NCBI GenBank assembly: GCA_035559775.1
Contig: DATMAU010000023.1
Span: 5,071 to 69,070 of the forward strand
DNA: 64,000 nucleotides
Direction: 5' to 3'
Source: AG1 sp035559775
GTDB lineage: Archaea; Thermoproteota; Thermoprotei_A; Sulfolobales; AG1
Shown here: positions 16,042-25,193 of the stretch, one piece after another
Layout of the letters: every line of letters begins with the position of its first letter
Numbering within the stretch: position 1 is the stretch's first letter
Made by a program: the position numbers and the translations under genes
Notes under the pieces: model-generated
What the model was told of the DNA's origin: nothing
What the model saw: the letters and a program-made list of their open reading frames with translations, nothing else
Database searches by the model: none

Positions 16042-17929
16042 CCTGGCAACCCTTCTTCCCAGGCTCGTCGGAGCTCTGGCCAGTCAGTCCCAGCCTCTCC
16101 TTGATCCATGATAGTTTGATCTCAAGCCTCTTCCTCCTATGCCTAGGCTCTGCAGAAACACTATGCCCGTGGCTACCCTTTGTGAAGATGACGAGCCTCG
16201 ACTCCTTTCCAGCCGATAGCATCGCTATGTGCATTGAGAGCGACTGGTCTATAAAGCATCTATAATCCTCCGTGCTGTGTATAAGCAGGAGAGGAGTCTT
16301 AACCCTCGATACGTGGAAGGCGGGGCTTTTCCTAACATACTCCTCCAGGTTATCTATAGGAGTCCCCCCGATCTGGTCCGGGTCGAACCAGAAGCCTATA
16401 TCGGAGGCCCAGTAATCAGCTATCCAGTCAGCTATACCGTTCTCACTAACAGCGGCTGCAAACCTGTCTGTTTTTGTTATTATCACGTTCGTCATATAGC
16501 CCCCATAGCTTATCCCGGTCACAACCATTCTCTTATCATCCACCGGGTATTTGCTCAGGATCATGTCTAGAAAGCCCATGATCTGTTCGTAGTCCTTCTC
16601 ACCATACATACCCCTTATATCAGCGAACTCCTCGGAGTAGCCATCACTCCCTCTCGGGTTGCAGAAAGCAACTATGAAACCCTCGGAAGCCATGAGCTGC
16701 ATCTCTGGGTTAAAGTGATAGCCATACATACCCTTAGGCCCGCCATGTATGTAGAGGATCAGTGGCTTCTTACCACCACCCTCGGGGACTAAGACCCACC
16801 CATCTATCCTCTCTCCGTTAACCTCGACGGGCTCGTATACCGGGCTATAGAGCTTCACCTCTTTGGAGAGCCACTCATTAACCCTAGAGATCTTCCTCAC
16901 AGAGCCCTGGCTAATCATATAAACCTCGGGGGGTTCTAGCGGCGATGCATAGATATAGGCAGCCCTATCGCCCTTCGAGTTAGCTGAATATACAACCCCA
17001 TCCCTCCTAACAATATCTCTTAGAGAACCACGATCCACTATGGAGAGCACTGTTCTCCCAGAATCTGAGTATATGATCGACGGGCTACCCATATAGTCGC
17101 CCGCTATCATCTCGATATTCCTGTCGAGAAGCCCGCATGATACACATGTAGGGCTGGAACCATCTATTCTCCAGAGCCTATAGTGGCTAGCAATACCTAT
17201 GCTCCTCTGATGCGCTAGCATATAGATCTCGCTATCTATGCAAGAGATCTGTGATACTGTGTAGCCTCTAACGATATCCTCTACACTGCCGCCTGGCTTG
17301 AGCCTTCTAACGATATGGTGGAGTGGTTTTCTCCAATCCTCCCTAGTATAATAGTAGATCCCGTCTTTGCAGACAGAGAAGCCCTGGATCCCGTTGGGCT
17401 CGTCAGTAATTTTAGAAACCCTACCGGAATCGATATCAACAAAATGGATCTGTTGCGAGATATGAGAGACAAAACCCCTCCCATCGAACCATACAGGGAT
17501 CCTGTCGCTAATAGCATAATCACCATCAGGATCATGTAGCTGGGCCCTCGGAACACTGGCTAGAACAACTAGCATGTTTTCATCAAGCCACTCGAGATCC
17601 GCAACCCCATCCTTAAACCACGCAACCCTCCTAGCCTCGCCCCTCAAGCCCCATACAAAGACACCAGACCCCTTATCCTCCTTCCCAGCACCCCTCCTAC
17701 TTATAAAGGCGAGCTTTGCTGCTGACGGGGACCATCTGGGTGAGGAGTCACCTTCACCAGCTAGGTAGAACTCTTCAGCAGCGTGGGTTAGGATCCTTAT
17801 CTCAGAGACGTATTTATTCTTATCAACATCGGCTACGCTCACTATATATGCTAGATCTCCTTTCCCAGAAAGCCTAACATCGGTGATCCTCGAGATCCTT
17901 ATCACATCATCTATACCCAACCTTCTCAA
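16034..17929 (-). CDS. S9-family serine peptidase (acylaminoacyl-peptidase/prolyl oligopeptidase type)
   Basis: The 631-residue protein has an N-terminal beta-propeller of WD/TolB-like repeats (for example SPRWSPSAAKLAFISRR) and a C-terminal alpha/beta hydrolase. The active-site Ser is in GISYGGYMTN, the oxyanion region is LYIHGGPKGMYGY, the Asp lies near LLLIHSTEDYRC and the His in KGSHGHSV. It removes N-acylated residues or short peptides in the cytoplasm. No signal peptide is seen. It is the first gene of a probable operon with the CPBP and DUF998 membrane proteins. The length is normal for archaeal acylaminoacyl-peptidases. Confidence 0.93.
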   Translation of the reverse strand: MRRLGIDDVIRISRITDVRLSGKGDLAYIVSVADVDKNKYVSEIRILTHAAEEFYLAGEGDSSPRWSPSAAKLAFISRRGAGKEDKGSGVFVWGLRGEARRVAWFKDGVADLEWLDENMLVVLASVPRAQLHDPDGDYAISDRIPVWFDGRGFVSHISQQIHFVDIDSGRVSKITDEPNGIQGFSVCKDGIYYYTREDWRKPLHHIVRRLKPGGSVEDIVRGYTVSQISCIDSEIYMLAHQRSIGIASHYRLWRIDGSSPTCVSCGLLDRNIEMIAGDYMGSPSIIYSDSGRTVLSIVDRGSLRDIVRRDGVVYSANSKGDRAAYIYASPLEPPEVYMISQGSVRKISRVNEWLSKEVKLYSPVYEPVEVNGERIDGWVLVPEGGGKKPLILYIHGGPKGMYGYHFNPEMQLMASEGFIVAFCNPRGSDGYSEEFADIRGMYGEKDYEQIMGFLDMILSKYPVDDKRMVVTGISYGGYMTNVIITKTDRFAAAVSENGIADWIADYWASDIGFWFDPDQIGGTPIDNLEEYVRKSPAFHVSRVKTPLLLIHSTEDYRCFIDQSLSMHIAMLSAGKESRLVIFTKGSHGHSVSAEPRHRRKRLEIKLSWIKERLGLTGQSSDEPGKKGCQDA

Positions 17930-18179
17930 CTAAGGGCTCCCCGCACATTATGGTGAGAAACCCAATATAAGTGGGAGATAGCAGCAGTATGTAAATATGA
18001 AGAGAGAATGCTTGTAATGCCTATAAAGATATCCTAACAGCTAATCAATACACATACTCTCTCCTCTCTTCTCCCAAACCTTCTCGTCTCCAAAATTCCT
18101 CACAAATACCTCCTAACCAGTTCCTCCAAATACTTGTTATGAGCTCTCTATACATATAGCGCTTGAGATCTTCACAACC

Positions 18180-19376
18180 TTAGGAGAAGATGTTGAGGGT
18201 TGAGAGGGCGAAGATCAGTATGAAGCCCACTGTAGTGAGTATTTGTAGGGGTCTCGAAAGCCTCCTCGGAAGCACTGTGTCAAGGAACTTGCCGCCGTCT
18301 GTTATGAAGAGCGGTGCGGCGTTTATTATTGCGAGGCTCAAACCTATGATGGAGATCCACAAGAAGATCTTTATGATCTCTTCGAGCACGTATAGCCTAA
18401 CATAGCCATGCTCGCTAACAGCTACAAGGGCTCCCATGGATAGGCCGAAGATCAGGGGTACAACGCTCAGATAGATCCCTAGCCTTGTGGTGTTAGAGGG
18501 CTTATAGATCGTTGCTGAGTATCTCGTCCCGTTGGGGTATATGCCCTCTATCTCTAAATACACACTCCCGTTGGAAACTATATACTCCCTGAACTTGAGA
18601 AAATCTCCAAGACCGCCGATCCTCGTGTTATTTATACTCAGTATAAGGAGCCCGGGAGAGATACCGCTCTTTTCCGCAAGAGAGCCTTTCTCCACATCCT
18701 CTATAATTACGCCTTGAGAGATACCAACAGTATTGGCTGAATATATGATACCCAGTACAACCCCTGAGGCTATTGCAAAAATGATCATGTTCATCAAAAC
18801 ACCGCCCGTCAAGATCCTCCCTGCCACGAGACCTTCGCTTTTCAACATATCCTCTTCCTCAAGTTCGACAAAGGCTACTGGGAAGAAGAGTAAGAGCCCT
18901 GCGCCATAGCTTTTAAGCCTCTTATTCTCGGCCTTAGCAGCAATCGCGTGGCCCAGCTCGTGAAGAGTGACATTGATTCCTATCGCTATTAGTAGATATA
19001 CGATATCCCACCCAGTGATCGTTAACCCCGGTATTATGGGCACTAGAGGAGATGCAGGCGGCTCACCACCTGATGAGGCCACCCTGATATATTTAGCCAC
19101 AAAATCTATACCAACCAAGTATACAAAGACGTAGAAGAGTATCATGGAGACTACCATCACAGGGATCCCCAGTGTAAAAAACGCCTTAGCACTCCTAGAC
19201 CCTATAAACCTATCGAGAAGATTAACACCACTCTTCCTTTTTATCAGAAAACCTAGAGGGAATGGTTCTATACCTATTCTAGCCAGAAGATCCTTTATCC
19301 TCGGCGACATACTCGCTAGGAAATATAATACAACCTCAACGAGCAATACGAGAACTATGAGCTGAAGCGGGTTCAC
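18180..19376 (-). CDS. Site-2 protease (M50) family membrane metalloprotease with PDZ domain
   Basis: The 398-residue protein begins with a signal-anchor-like segment. A second membrane region ends in the zinc-binding motif HELGH at residues 139-143. A PDZ-like domain occupies about 205-290 (GVIIEDVEKGSLAEKSGISPGLLILSINNTRI), and the third metal ligand is in NAAPLFITDGGKFLD near 365. This is the standard S2P/RseP layout, which cleaves membrane-bound regulators. The family in archaea has unknown targets. The gene stands alone with about 250 bases of pyrimidine-rich spacer on its downstream side. Confidence 0.92.
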   Translation of the reverse strand: MNPLQLIVLVLLVEVVLYFLASMSPRIKDLLARIGIEPFPLGFLIKRKSGVNLLDRFIGSRSAKAFFTLGIPVMVVSMILFYVFVYLVGIDFVAKYIRVASSGGEPPASPLVPIIPGLTITGWDIVYLLIAIGINVTLHELGHAIAAKAENKRLKSYGAGLLLFFPVAFVELEEEDMLKSEGLVAGRILTGGVLMNMIIFAIASGVVLGIIYSANTVGISQGVIIEDVEKGSLAEKSGISPGLLILSINNTRIGGLGDFLKFREYIVSNGSVYLEIEGIYPNGTRYSATIYKPSNTTRLGIYLSVVPLIFGLSMGALVAVSEHGYVRLYVLEEIIKIFLWISIIGLSLAIINAAPLFITDGGKFLDTVLPRRLSRPLQILTTVGFILIFALSTLNIFS

Positions 19377-19660
19377 ATTACTTGCCCCATAGACATATTA
19401 TTAGAAGCTAAAAACGTTACAGCCGGTATCAGTGCGGAACTATTTCCACCTATAGGGCTTTACAGACGACCTCGCACAGCTCTCCAGCTTAGTTGGAAAT
19501 AATCACCACTCTTCCGTATGATCAGCCCTATATGACCATATTATCACCTTGTCAACGGGTGGGCGGACTGCCTGACATAGTTTTATATTACCTCATATTA
19601 AATCTTTATAAAGCGTATGTGTAATATTACTAGCCTGCGTCTTTCCGTCACTGAGGATCT

Positions 19661-21181
19661 CTATTGGCTACCAGACCTTATTACCGATACCAATTCTCTG
19701 AACTTCTCGTTAAATGTATCCATATCTCCTTCACCCTGTTTGCTTGTTATATATTCTCCAGATCTTGAGAGTACGGACCAGAGATCATTATATAGACTCT
19801 TCACCCTCTCCAGCTCTCTCCTAGCCCTGTCACATGCTCCGATCTCGATCCCTCTGCATAGGTGCTCAAACCTCTCCTGATCAACGATCCTCAGCTCGCC
19901 GCGGACTATGGAGGCGTCTAGCTCTAGATCTAGATAGGATACCTTGATCATCCCATCATATATCACAGCAGGTCTTGTGTTTATATTGATATAGACTCCC
20001 TTGAGTTCTGAGCTATACCTATAATAAGCATGGATCGTTAGCCAGCTATCCTCACCAACTATTGTGAGAGCCCTGTCATCCTTCTCCTTCTGGATCCCTA
20101 GACCATCATATACCCCAGAGCCTGTTATGCTCCTCACAACCCCTAGCCAGAGCCTGTCCTCCATGTCTAGATATGCTCTAAGCCTACCCTTTCCAAGAAC
20201 CCTTGGCTTCTCAAAGGGCCTATCATGGATTATGAGGATCTCAGCCCCGCTTGATAGTTTCTCGAGTAAGTGTCTCTTAAGCCCACTCGATATAGAGTGG
20301 AGAGAAGCTCCTGACGCTGCTATGCTATCCAGAAGATCAGCTGTATCCGGATTATCTGAGAAAGCCTTTATCACGTGATGCATTGGTGCGGTAGGGGTTA
20401 CAAGAGACCTTATCCTATCCAGCTCGCCCATATCCTCTGGGGAGAGGTGGATGAAGGCTATCTTCTCACCAACATATAGAGGTTCTGAACCCGCTGCAGA
20501 GTTAGCCTTGGTGGAGACCTCTGCTAATGTTCTTTTCAGAGCATCGAGCTCTTCTAAGAGCTCTTTTAGCGATGCTCTTGAGGCTGAGCTTCTCCAGGAG
20601 ACCCCTAGCCCTTGTTTTAGAATCATGTCAGACACTCCCTTAAGCTCGAGGATAACATCGGGATCCCTTATATGCTCCGAGATCTTCTCGACAGGCTTGT
20701 CAAGAAGGATCATATACCTGCCAACAATATATACGCCTCTATCTATTAGAGGCGTCCCATCCCCTCTATATCCGATTATCGTGGCAACAAGATCCTCACC
20801 CTTATAGCAAGTCCTATCCTTAAGATAACCTTGAACACCTAGAGGTGTTTCTACATAGCATCCCCCCATATCCTGGGACGAAACCCTGGCCCTGAAAACC
20901 ATGTATAGTGGTAAGGGGCCTCGGTAGAGGGAGGTTCTCACAACACTCGATATAGCCTTGAAGGCCTCATCAACAGCGCCCGGAACCCCCACTATTACTA
21001 AGAGGCTCTTATTATCATCGCTATTCTTCACAGTAACATCAACAGGTCCTTCTGCCTCTGTGTTAAGCCTCTTAGAGAGCTTCCCACTAATATCGCCTGG
21101 TTTAAACCCATAGTCGATCAGAATCTTTGATATAGCTGTAGCATAGATCCCCCTAACCCTGAAGCCATAGGGTTGCTCCAT
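19661..21181 (-). CDS. RNA-binding/ribonuclease protein FAU-1 (DUF402 C-terminus)
   Basis: The 506-residue protein resembles the archaeal RNase E/G-like FAU-1 family (AU-rich RNA-binding protein). The N-terminus RVRGIYATAISKILIDYGF is typical, an S1-like segment follows (VETPLGVQGYLKDRTCYKGEDLVATIIGY), and the C-terminal part GVYININTRPAVIYDGMIKVSYLDLELDASIVRG is a DUF402 domain. Members bind and cleave AU-rich RNA and affect rRNA maturation. It lies nine bases downstream of the UPF0147 gene and is likely in one operon with it. The family assignment is from memory of signature regions, so moderately firm. Confidence 0.82.
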   Translation of the reverse strand: MEQPYGFRVRGIYATAISKILIDYGFKPGDISGKLSKRLNTEAEGPVDVTVKNSDDNKSLLVIVGVPGAVDEAFKAISSVVRTSLYRGPLPLYMVFRARVSSQDMGGCYVETPLGVQGYLKDRTCYKGEDLVATIIGYRGDGTPLIDRGVYIVGRYMILLDKPVEKISEHIRDPDVILELKGVSDMILKQGLGVSWRSSASRASLKELLEELDALKRTLAEVSTKANSAAGSEPLYVGEKIAFIHLSPEDMGELDRIRSLVTPTAPMHHVIKAFSDNPDTADLLDSIAASGASLHSISSGLKRHLLEKLSSGAEILIIHDRPFEKPRVLGKGRLRAYLDMEDRLWLGVVRSITGSGVYDGLGIQKEKDDRALTIVGEDSWLTIHAYYRYSSELKGVYININTRPAVIYDGMIKVSYLDLELDASIVRGELRIVDQERFEHLCRGIEIGACDRARRELERVKSLYNDLWSVLSRSGEYITSKQGEGDMDTFNEKFRELVSVIRSGSQ

Positions 21182-21190
21182 AGCTATCCC

Positions 21191-21475
21191 TTAATCCTTA
21201 ACAGTCTCAAGCCTTGTCGCTATCTGCCATAAGAGGTTCCTAGCATGGGTGGGCATGTTGGGATCCTGGCTAACCTCGTCCAGAATGCTAACAGCGTTCG
21301 CAGCCCTCACACCTGGTGTGAGGCTCTGTTCCTGAAGGATCTTTATAGCCTGTATAGCTGCCCTCCTAATATTTCTGGGAACCTGGGAGTCGTTAACAAT
21401 ACCCATCAGGAGTACCAGGGCTTCTTTAATCTTAGCCTCGTTCTGAGCCCTCTTCTGGGCCTCAATGCTGCTCAT
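21191..21475 (-). CDS. UPF0147 family small helical protein
   Basis: The protein is all-helical, about 95 residues, and matches the archaeal UPF0147 family (KIKEALVLLMGIVNDSQVPRNIRRAA, then LTPGVRAANAVSILDEVSQDPNMP). Its function is unknown. I start it at the ATG at 21475, because GGGGGTGGTG lies just before that codon and because family members begin with this segment; an upstream ATG at 21547 would add 24 residues that look like untranslated leader. It precedes the FAU-1 gene by nine bases, and the family often sits beside RNA-related genes. Confidence 0.85.
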   Translation of the reverse strand: MSSIEAQKRAQNEAKIKEALVLLMGIVNDSQVPRNIRRAAIQAIKILQEQSLTPGVRAANAVSILDEVSQDPNMPTHARNLLWQIATRLETVKD

Positions 21476-21573
21476 AACACCACCCCCAGATCTTCTCTCT
21501 ATATCATCTATACAATAGAGCAGTTTTATTTTTAATGCCTCCCGCATACCAAGGATTGGGGATCAGATCCTCA

Positions 21574-22050
21574 ATGAATGGTGGGGAGGCTATAAGCTGT
21601 TCTGGAAACCCTTCCGAGGATCTTTTGGACGAGATCTACGGTGTTGAGCTCACATGCTTCAAAGACCCATACCCACCGAGGCTCCTCCTATATTATGTAA
21701 GACTAGCGCCAGACCTATTCATAGTATGCAGATCAGGTGGAAAAGTAGTGGGCTACGCGATAGGAGTTATAGAGAACTATGGGAGAACAGGCCACGTAGT
21801 CTCCATATGTGTCCACAAAGACTATAGGAGAAAAGGGATCGGGAGGATCTTGATGGAGACCCTTGAGAAGCTATTCATAGAAAAAGGAGCCTTCGAAGCA
21901 AAACTCGAGGTGAGGGTAAGCAACGAGCCGGCAATAAACCTCTACAGATCCATGGGCTACACCATAGCAAACATATATCACAGCTATTACAGTGATGGCG
22001 AAGACGCATATATAATGATCAAGAGCCTCTCGAAAAACACATGCTCATAA
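21574..22050 (+). CDS. RimI/Ard1-type N-acetyltransferase
   Basis: This GNAT-family protein has the acetyl-CoA-binding segment VSICVHKDYRRKGIGRILMETL, followed by EAKLEVRVSNEPAINLYRSMGYTIANIYHSYYSDGEDAYIM, the hallmark of archaeal Ard1/RimI Nalpha-acetyltransferases that acetylate protein N-termini. An ATG at 21535 is in the same frame, but a TTTTATTTTTA box at about 21522-21532 overlaps it, so the start at 21574, preceded by GGGGATCAG, is preferred. It is divergent from the UPF0147 gene. Confidence 0.9.
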   Translation: MNGGEAISCSGNPSEDLLDEIYGVELTCFKDPYPPRLLLYYVRLAPDLFIVCRSGGKVVGYAIGVIENYGRTGHVVSICVHKDYRRKGIGRILMETLEKLFIEKGAFEAKLEVRVSNEPAINLYRSMGYTIANIYHSYYSDGEDAYIMIKSLSKNTCS

Positions 22051-22157
22051 TCTCTGGTTATGGTGAACACTAAGATCTCGTGCTAGTTATATCATAAAAT
22101 ATTCGGGACAGATGCTCCTATCATTAAGGAGAAAATATCGATGAGATTAGAACCAAA

Positions 22158-23240
22158 CTAGATCTCTTCGAGAGCCCTTGCAACAAGCTCCCTATATACT
22201 GGCACTTGCCATGCCCAGTATCTCCCAATACCGAGCCCCCTATCCCTTGGGATCTCAACACCCCCAATGCCTCTTCCACTAGGCATCTCTATAACCAGGT
22301 TCTCTCTCACCAGTATGTTGATAAGCTCTAGCATTCCATGCATTTTATATATATTATCCGGATCCTCGGTGACAGCCCTGAGTTTGTCTAAGAGCCCCTC
22401 CTTCTTAGCGACATAAACGATCCTGGGGATCTTTTTCTCATCATAGATTCTCTCTAAATGGGTTTTAACATCCCAGCTATGCTCTATAGCGAGCTCCATA
22501 AGTCTTCTAGGATTGCCTCCATAGAGCCTCCAGACCTCGTCGAAACCAGCGATCCTTGAGGGATTCTCCGGCCTATATATCTCTAGAAGTCTGTGGTATA
22601 GCTCTTCATATTCCTCCCTAGATAGGTTCCATACGAAATCCTGCCCAACATAGCTATGTCTCGAAAGAAGATCCCTTGATAACCCTTCGGATGTTAGTGC
22701 ATATATATTGAGGATCCTGCCATAGAACGCCTCGCCCTCCCATCTGAAGCTCATTTTATTATAAAGGGTTTTCGCATAACCATTCAGCTCCTTAACCTCT
22801 ATATATCTAGCAGGCTCATCGATCACCAACAAAATTCTCTGAACACCGCTTAGCTTGAGCTTTAGATAAAACCTCTCGAGAATCGGGGTTATAGCGAGGG
22901 CTACTGCGCTCCCGCTTAGCGAGGCTTCCGGTACTCCTAGATAGTCTAACGCCGCTCTAATAGCACTAGCAACTAGATCCCTAACACCCCTAGAGACCCT
23001 AACCCCTCTACCAACAGCTATATAGAAGATCCTTCTCGGATCCCTAGCTTCCTCAGCATTCACATAGACCGCTAACCCATCATCAAACCACTCACTAAAC
23101 CTCCTAACAGCCTCGATAAAGAGCCTAGTCTTACCGCAACCCTCAGGGCCGTAGATAAAATGCGGCTTAACCTGCTGTAGCTTGCTGCGATCCCTAATAC
23201 TCTCCAGCTCCCTCAACCTACCAACGAAAGGGATCTCCAT
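22158..23240 (-). CDS. Archaeal P-loop ATPase, paralogue of the gene at 5453
   Basis: The 360-residue protein begins with FVGRLRELESI, the start of ATPase_2-type archaeal ATPases. Walker A is GPEGCGKT at 31-38 and Walker B is ILLVIDEP with Asp141-Glu142. WNLSREEYEELYHRL and LYGGNPRRLMELA match the equivalent places in the 5453-6742 protein. A winged-helix-like C-terminus follows. Such ATPases are numerous in Thermoprotei and are mostly of unknown function. It is a single gene with a 640-base empty stretch upstream. Confidence 0.78.
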   Translation of the reverse strand: MEIPFVGRLRELESIRDRSKLQQVKPHFIYGPEGCGKTRLFIEAVRRFSEWFDDGLAVYVNAEEARDPRRIFYIAVGRGVRVSRGVRDLVASAIRAALDYLGVPEASLSGSAVALAITPILERFYLKLKLSGVQRILLVIDEPARYIEVKELNGYAKTLYNKMSFRWEGEAFYGRILNIYALTSEGLSRDLLSRHSYVGQDFVWNLSREEYEELYHRLLEIYRPENPSRIAGFDEVWRLYGGNPRRLMELAIEHSWDVKTHLERIYDEKKIPRIVYVAKKEGLLDKLRAVTEDPDNIYKMHGMLELINILVRENLVIEMPSGRGIGGVEIPRDRGLGIGRYWAWQVPVYRELVARALEEI

Positions 23241-23883
23241 AACCTTACACCATGTTTATTTGCAGGCTGTGTGAGGCTCTATTACTTGCAATAATTCTAC
23301 TTCTTATTAACACCCACACCCCAGCCTCTCTATACTAGTTAGGAATCAGGTAAATATAGCCCTTACAGCTATAACCATGCCAAAGAAGAAGTGGAAGAAG
23401 CTGATCTGAGAGTACTAATAGCTAATTCTATATGCTGAGAGTAAAATAGAAAAGGGAGATCCGCAAGCCCGTAGATCTTTTAATCGCTATAGCCATCTGT
23501 AATGGAGAGCAATGCTTTTAACCGCTGACAATGATCCCATAAATAGTTGTTCTTTTTTCTAATAATCCTTAGAGATAGTAATGACCTTTTGAAAACCATA
23601 GTATTCATATAGTCACGTATGGGATCGTTTCCTACCAACCCGAAAGAGATTTATTTGATTGCTATGGATCGATACCCAGAATCATTCAAAGAACAATATC
23701 TCAGCAAATAGGAGTTCTATACTGCTAAACCAGCAGTAACTATGAATCTAGGAGTAGAGATCCCCATAGACTGGTTAAGATGCCGGATAGAGAGATGATA
23801 ATAAATATATAAGGAGTAATGAGCCTTATGCCGCTGTTTTTAGATCATCCGGTACTCTTCGGCTTTTCTAGGGTTTTAGAGCA
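23241..23883. other. 643-base intergenic stretch without a convincing gene
   Basis: No tRNA, C/D box pattern or long frame was found. Short frames exist, for example an 11-codon one at 23377 (MPKKKWKKLI) and a 30-codon one at 23619 (MGSFPTNPKEIYLIAMDRYP and on), without support. The composition is AT-rich with several stops in every frame, and it may hold decayed sequence. Confidence 0.5.
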
Positions 23884-24984
23884 CTAGATCTTTGATAGGA
23901 GGTCTATTATATAGTTTATATCATCTTCTCCTAGTGCTGGGTGTATGGGGAGGCTTAGGATCCTTTGGGAGGCTTTGTAGGAGTTGGGGCAGCAGTCCTT
24001 ATAACCCAGCTTTCTGTAGAGTGGTTGCATGTGTATTGGCAAGGGGTAGTGGATCGCTGTCTCAACACCGTGTTCTCTGAGGTATGATGCTAGCTCCTCC
24101 CTAGATACTGGGGCGTCGTCCTCTAGCATAACTACATACTGGTGATATACATGCCTAGCCCAGGGCTTCTCTATAGGTGGTCTGAGCCACCCAAGCTTCT
24201 TTATACCCTTGGTCATTTTCTCAGCATTCCTCCTCCTAATCTCGTTAAGCCTGTCGAGCTTCTCAAGCTGTGAGATCCCGAGTGCCGCTTGGATAGATGT
24301 CATCCTATAGTTACCCCCAAGCTCTATATGGACATACTTGGCCTCCTGACCATGGTTCCTGAGAAGCTCAACTTTTCTCGCAAACTCGTCACTATTAGTT
24401 GTAACCATGCCCCCCTCGCCTGTAGTCATGTTCTTCGTAGCATAGAAGCTGAAGGCCCCAAGATCCCCTAGAGACCCGCACTTCTTACCCCTATATAGAG
24501 CACCGTGGGCTTGGGCGGCATCTTCTATGACGAAGACACCATGATCCCTTGCGATCCTTAGTATCGGATCCATATCGGCCGGATGCCCATAGAGGTGCAC
24601 GGGGATCACTGCCTTAGTCCTCCTCGAGACCGAACCCTCAACACAGGAGGGATCTAGCGAGAAAATTTCAAGATCTATATCGCAGAGCACAGGCCTGGCA
24701 CCGAGCATTAGGACAGTATTAGCTGTAGCGATAAAGGTGAAACTAGGCACTATAACCTCATCGCCAGGCTTGACCCCGATAGCTCTGAGGGAAAGCTCTA
24801 GGGCAACAGTGCCGTTGGTCACAGCAAGGGCCCTCTTAGCACCAATATACCTGGCAAACCTGGCCTCAAACTCCTCTACAAGGGGGCCGTGGGCGAGCCA
24901 ACCACTTCTCAGTGCCTTGATCACCATCTCTATATCATTCTCATCGATATGGGGCGCGGATATCCTTATGCTCCTCCTATTCAT
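23884..24984 (-). CDS. DegT/DnrJ/EryC1/StrS-family sugar aminotransferase
   Basis: The 366-residue PLP enzyme shows the family marks: NGTVALELSLRAIGVKPGDEVIVPSFTFIATAN near the start, HLYGHPADMDPI, EDAAQAHGA, and the Schiff-base Lys in FYATKNMTTGEGGMV. A late SRILSLPIHPAL-like segment (QRILSLPIHPALGEDDI) is also typical. It would transfer an amino group to a keto-sugar nucleotide, in glycan or lipopolysaccharide-like surface decoration. No other sugar-nucleotide genes are near, so its pathway is unclear. The ATG is followed by MNRRSIRISAPHIDENDIE. Confidence 0.92.
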   Translation of the reverse strand: MNRRSIRISAPHIDENDIEMVIKALRSGWLAHGPLVEEFEARFARYIGAKRALAVTNGTVALELSLRAIGVKPGDEVIVPSFTFIATANTVLMLGARPVLCDIDLEIFSLDPSCVEGSVSRRTKAVIPVHLYGHPADMDPILRIARDHGVFVIEDAAQAHGALYRGKKCGSLGDLGAFSFYATKNMTTGEGGMVTTNSDEFARKVELLRNHGQEAKYVHIELGGNYRMTSIQAALGISQLEKLDRLNEIRRRNAEKMTKGIKKLGWLRPPIEKPWARHVYHQYVVMLEDDAPVSREELASYLREHGVETAIHYPLPIHMQPLYRKLGYKDCCPNSYKASQRILSLPIHPALGEDDINYIIDLLSKI

Positions 24985-25141
24985 GGTTCTCCAAAAGCAT
25001 TACCCATGGTCTGTATATAAGACGAGCCCGTGTTTCCAAAAAATAGTAACACATGGCAAGACGTGTAGCAGCCCAGGCTATGCGTGAGATCTATTTTGGC
25101 AGCGACTTGTAGTTTTTGATCCATAGACTCCGTGCTAGTAT

Positions 25142-25190
25142 GGGCTGAATGCTTTGAGCTTTTTAGCCCTCAGAGCTCATTCTAGGTGGG
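25142..25190 (+). promoter_or_regulatory. Crossing stems in the pyrB leader and ribosome site
   Basis: GGGCT (25142-25146) can pair with AGCCC (25165-25169), and TGAGCT (25155-25160) can pair with AGCTCA (25174-25179). The two stems cross, so they would form a pseudoknot or exclude each other. The ribosome site AGGTGGG at 25184-25190 follows immediately before the TTG start at 25194. Confidence 0.35.
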
Positions 25191-25193
25191 CTT

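Noticed and set aside
23377..23409. Eleven-codon frame MPKKKWKKLI as a tiny ribosomal protein (aL41e-like).
   Set aside because: It is too short, not Arg-rich like L41e and has no ribosome site or promoter at proper distance.
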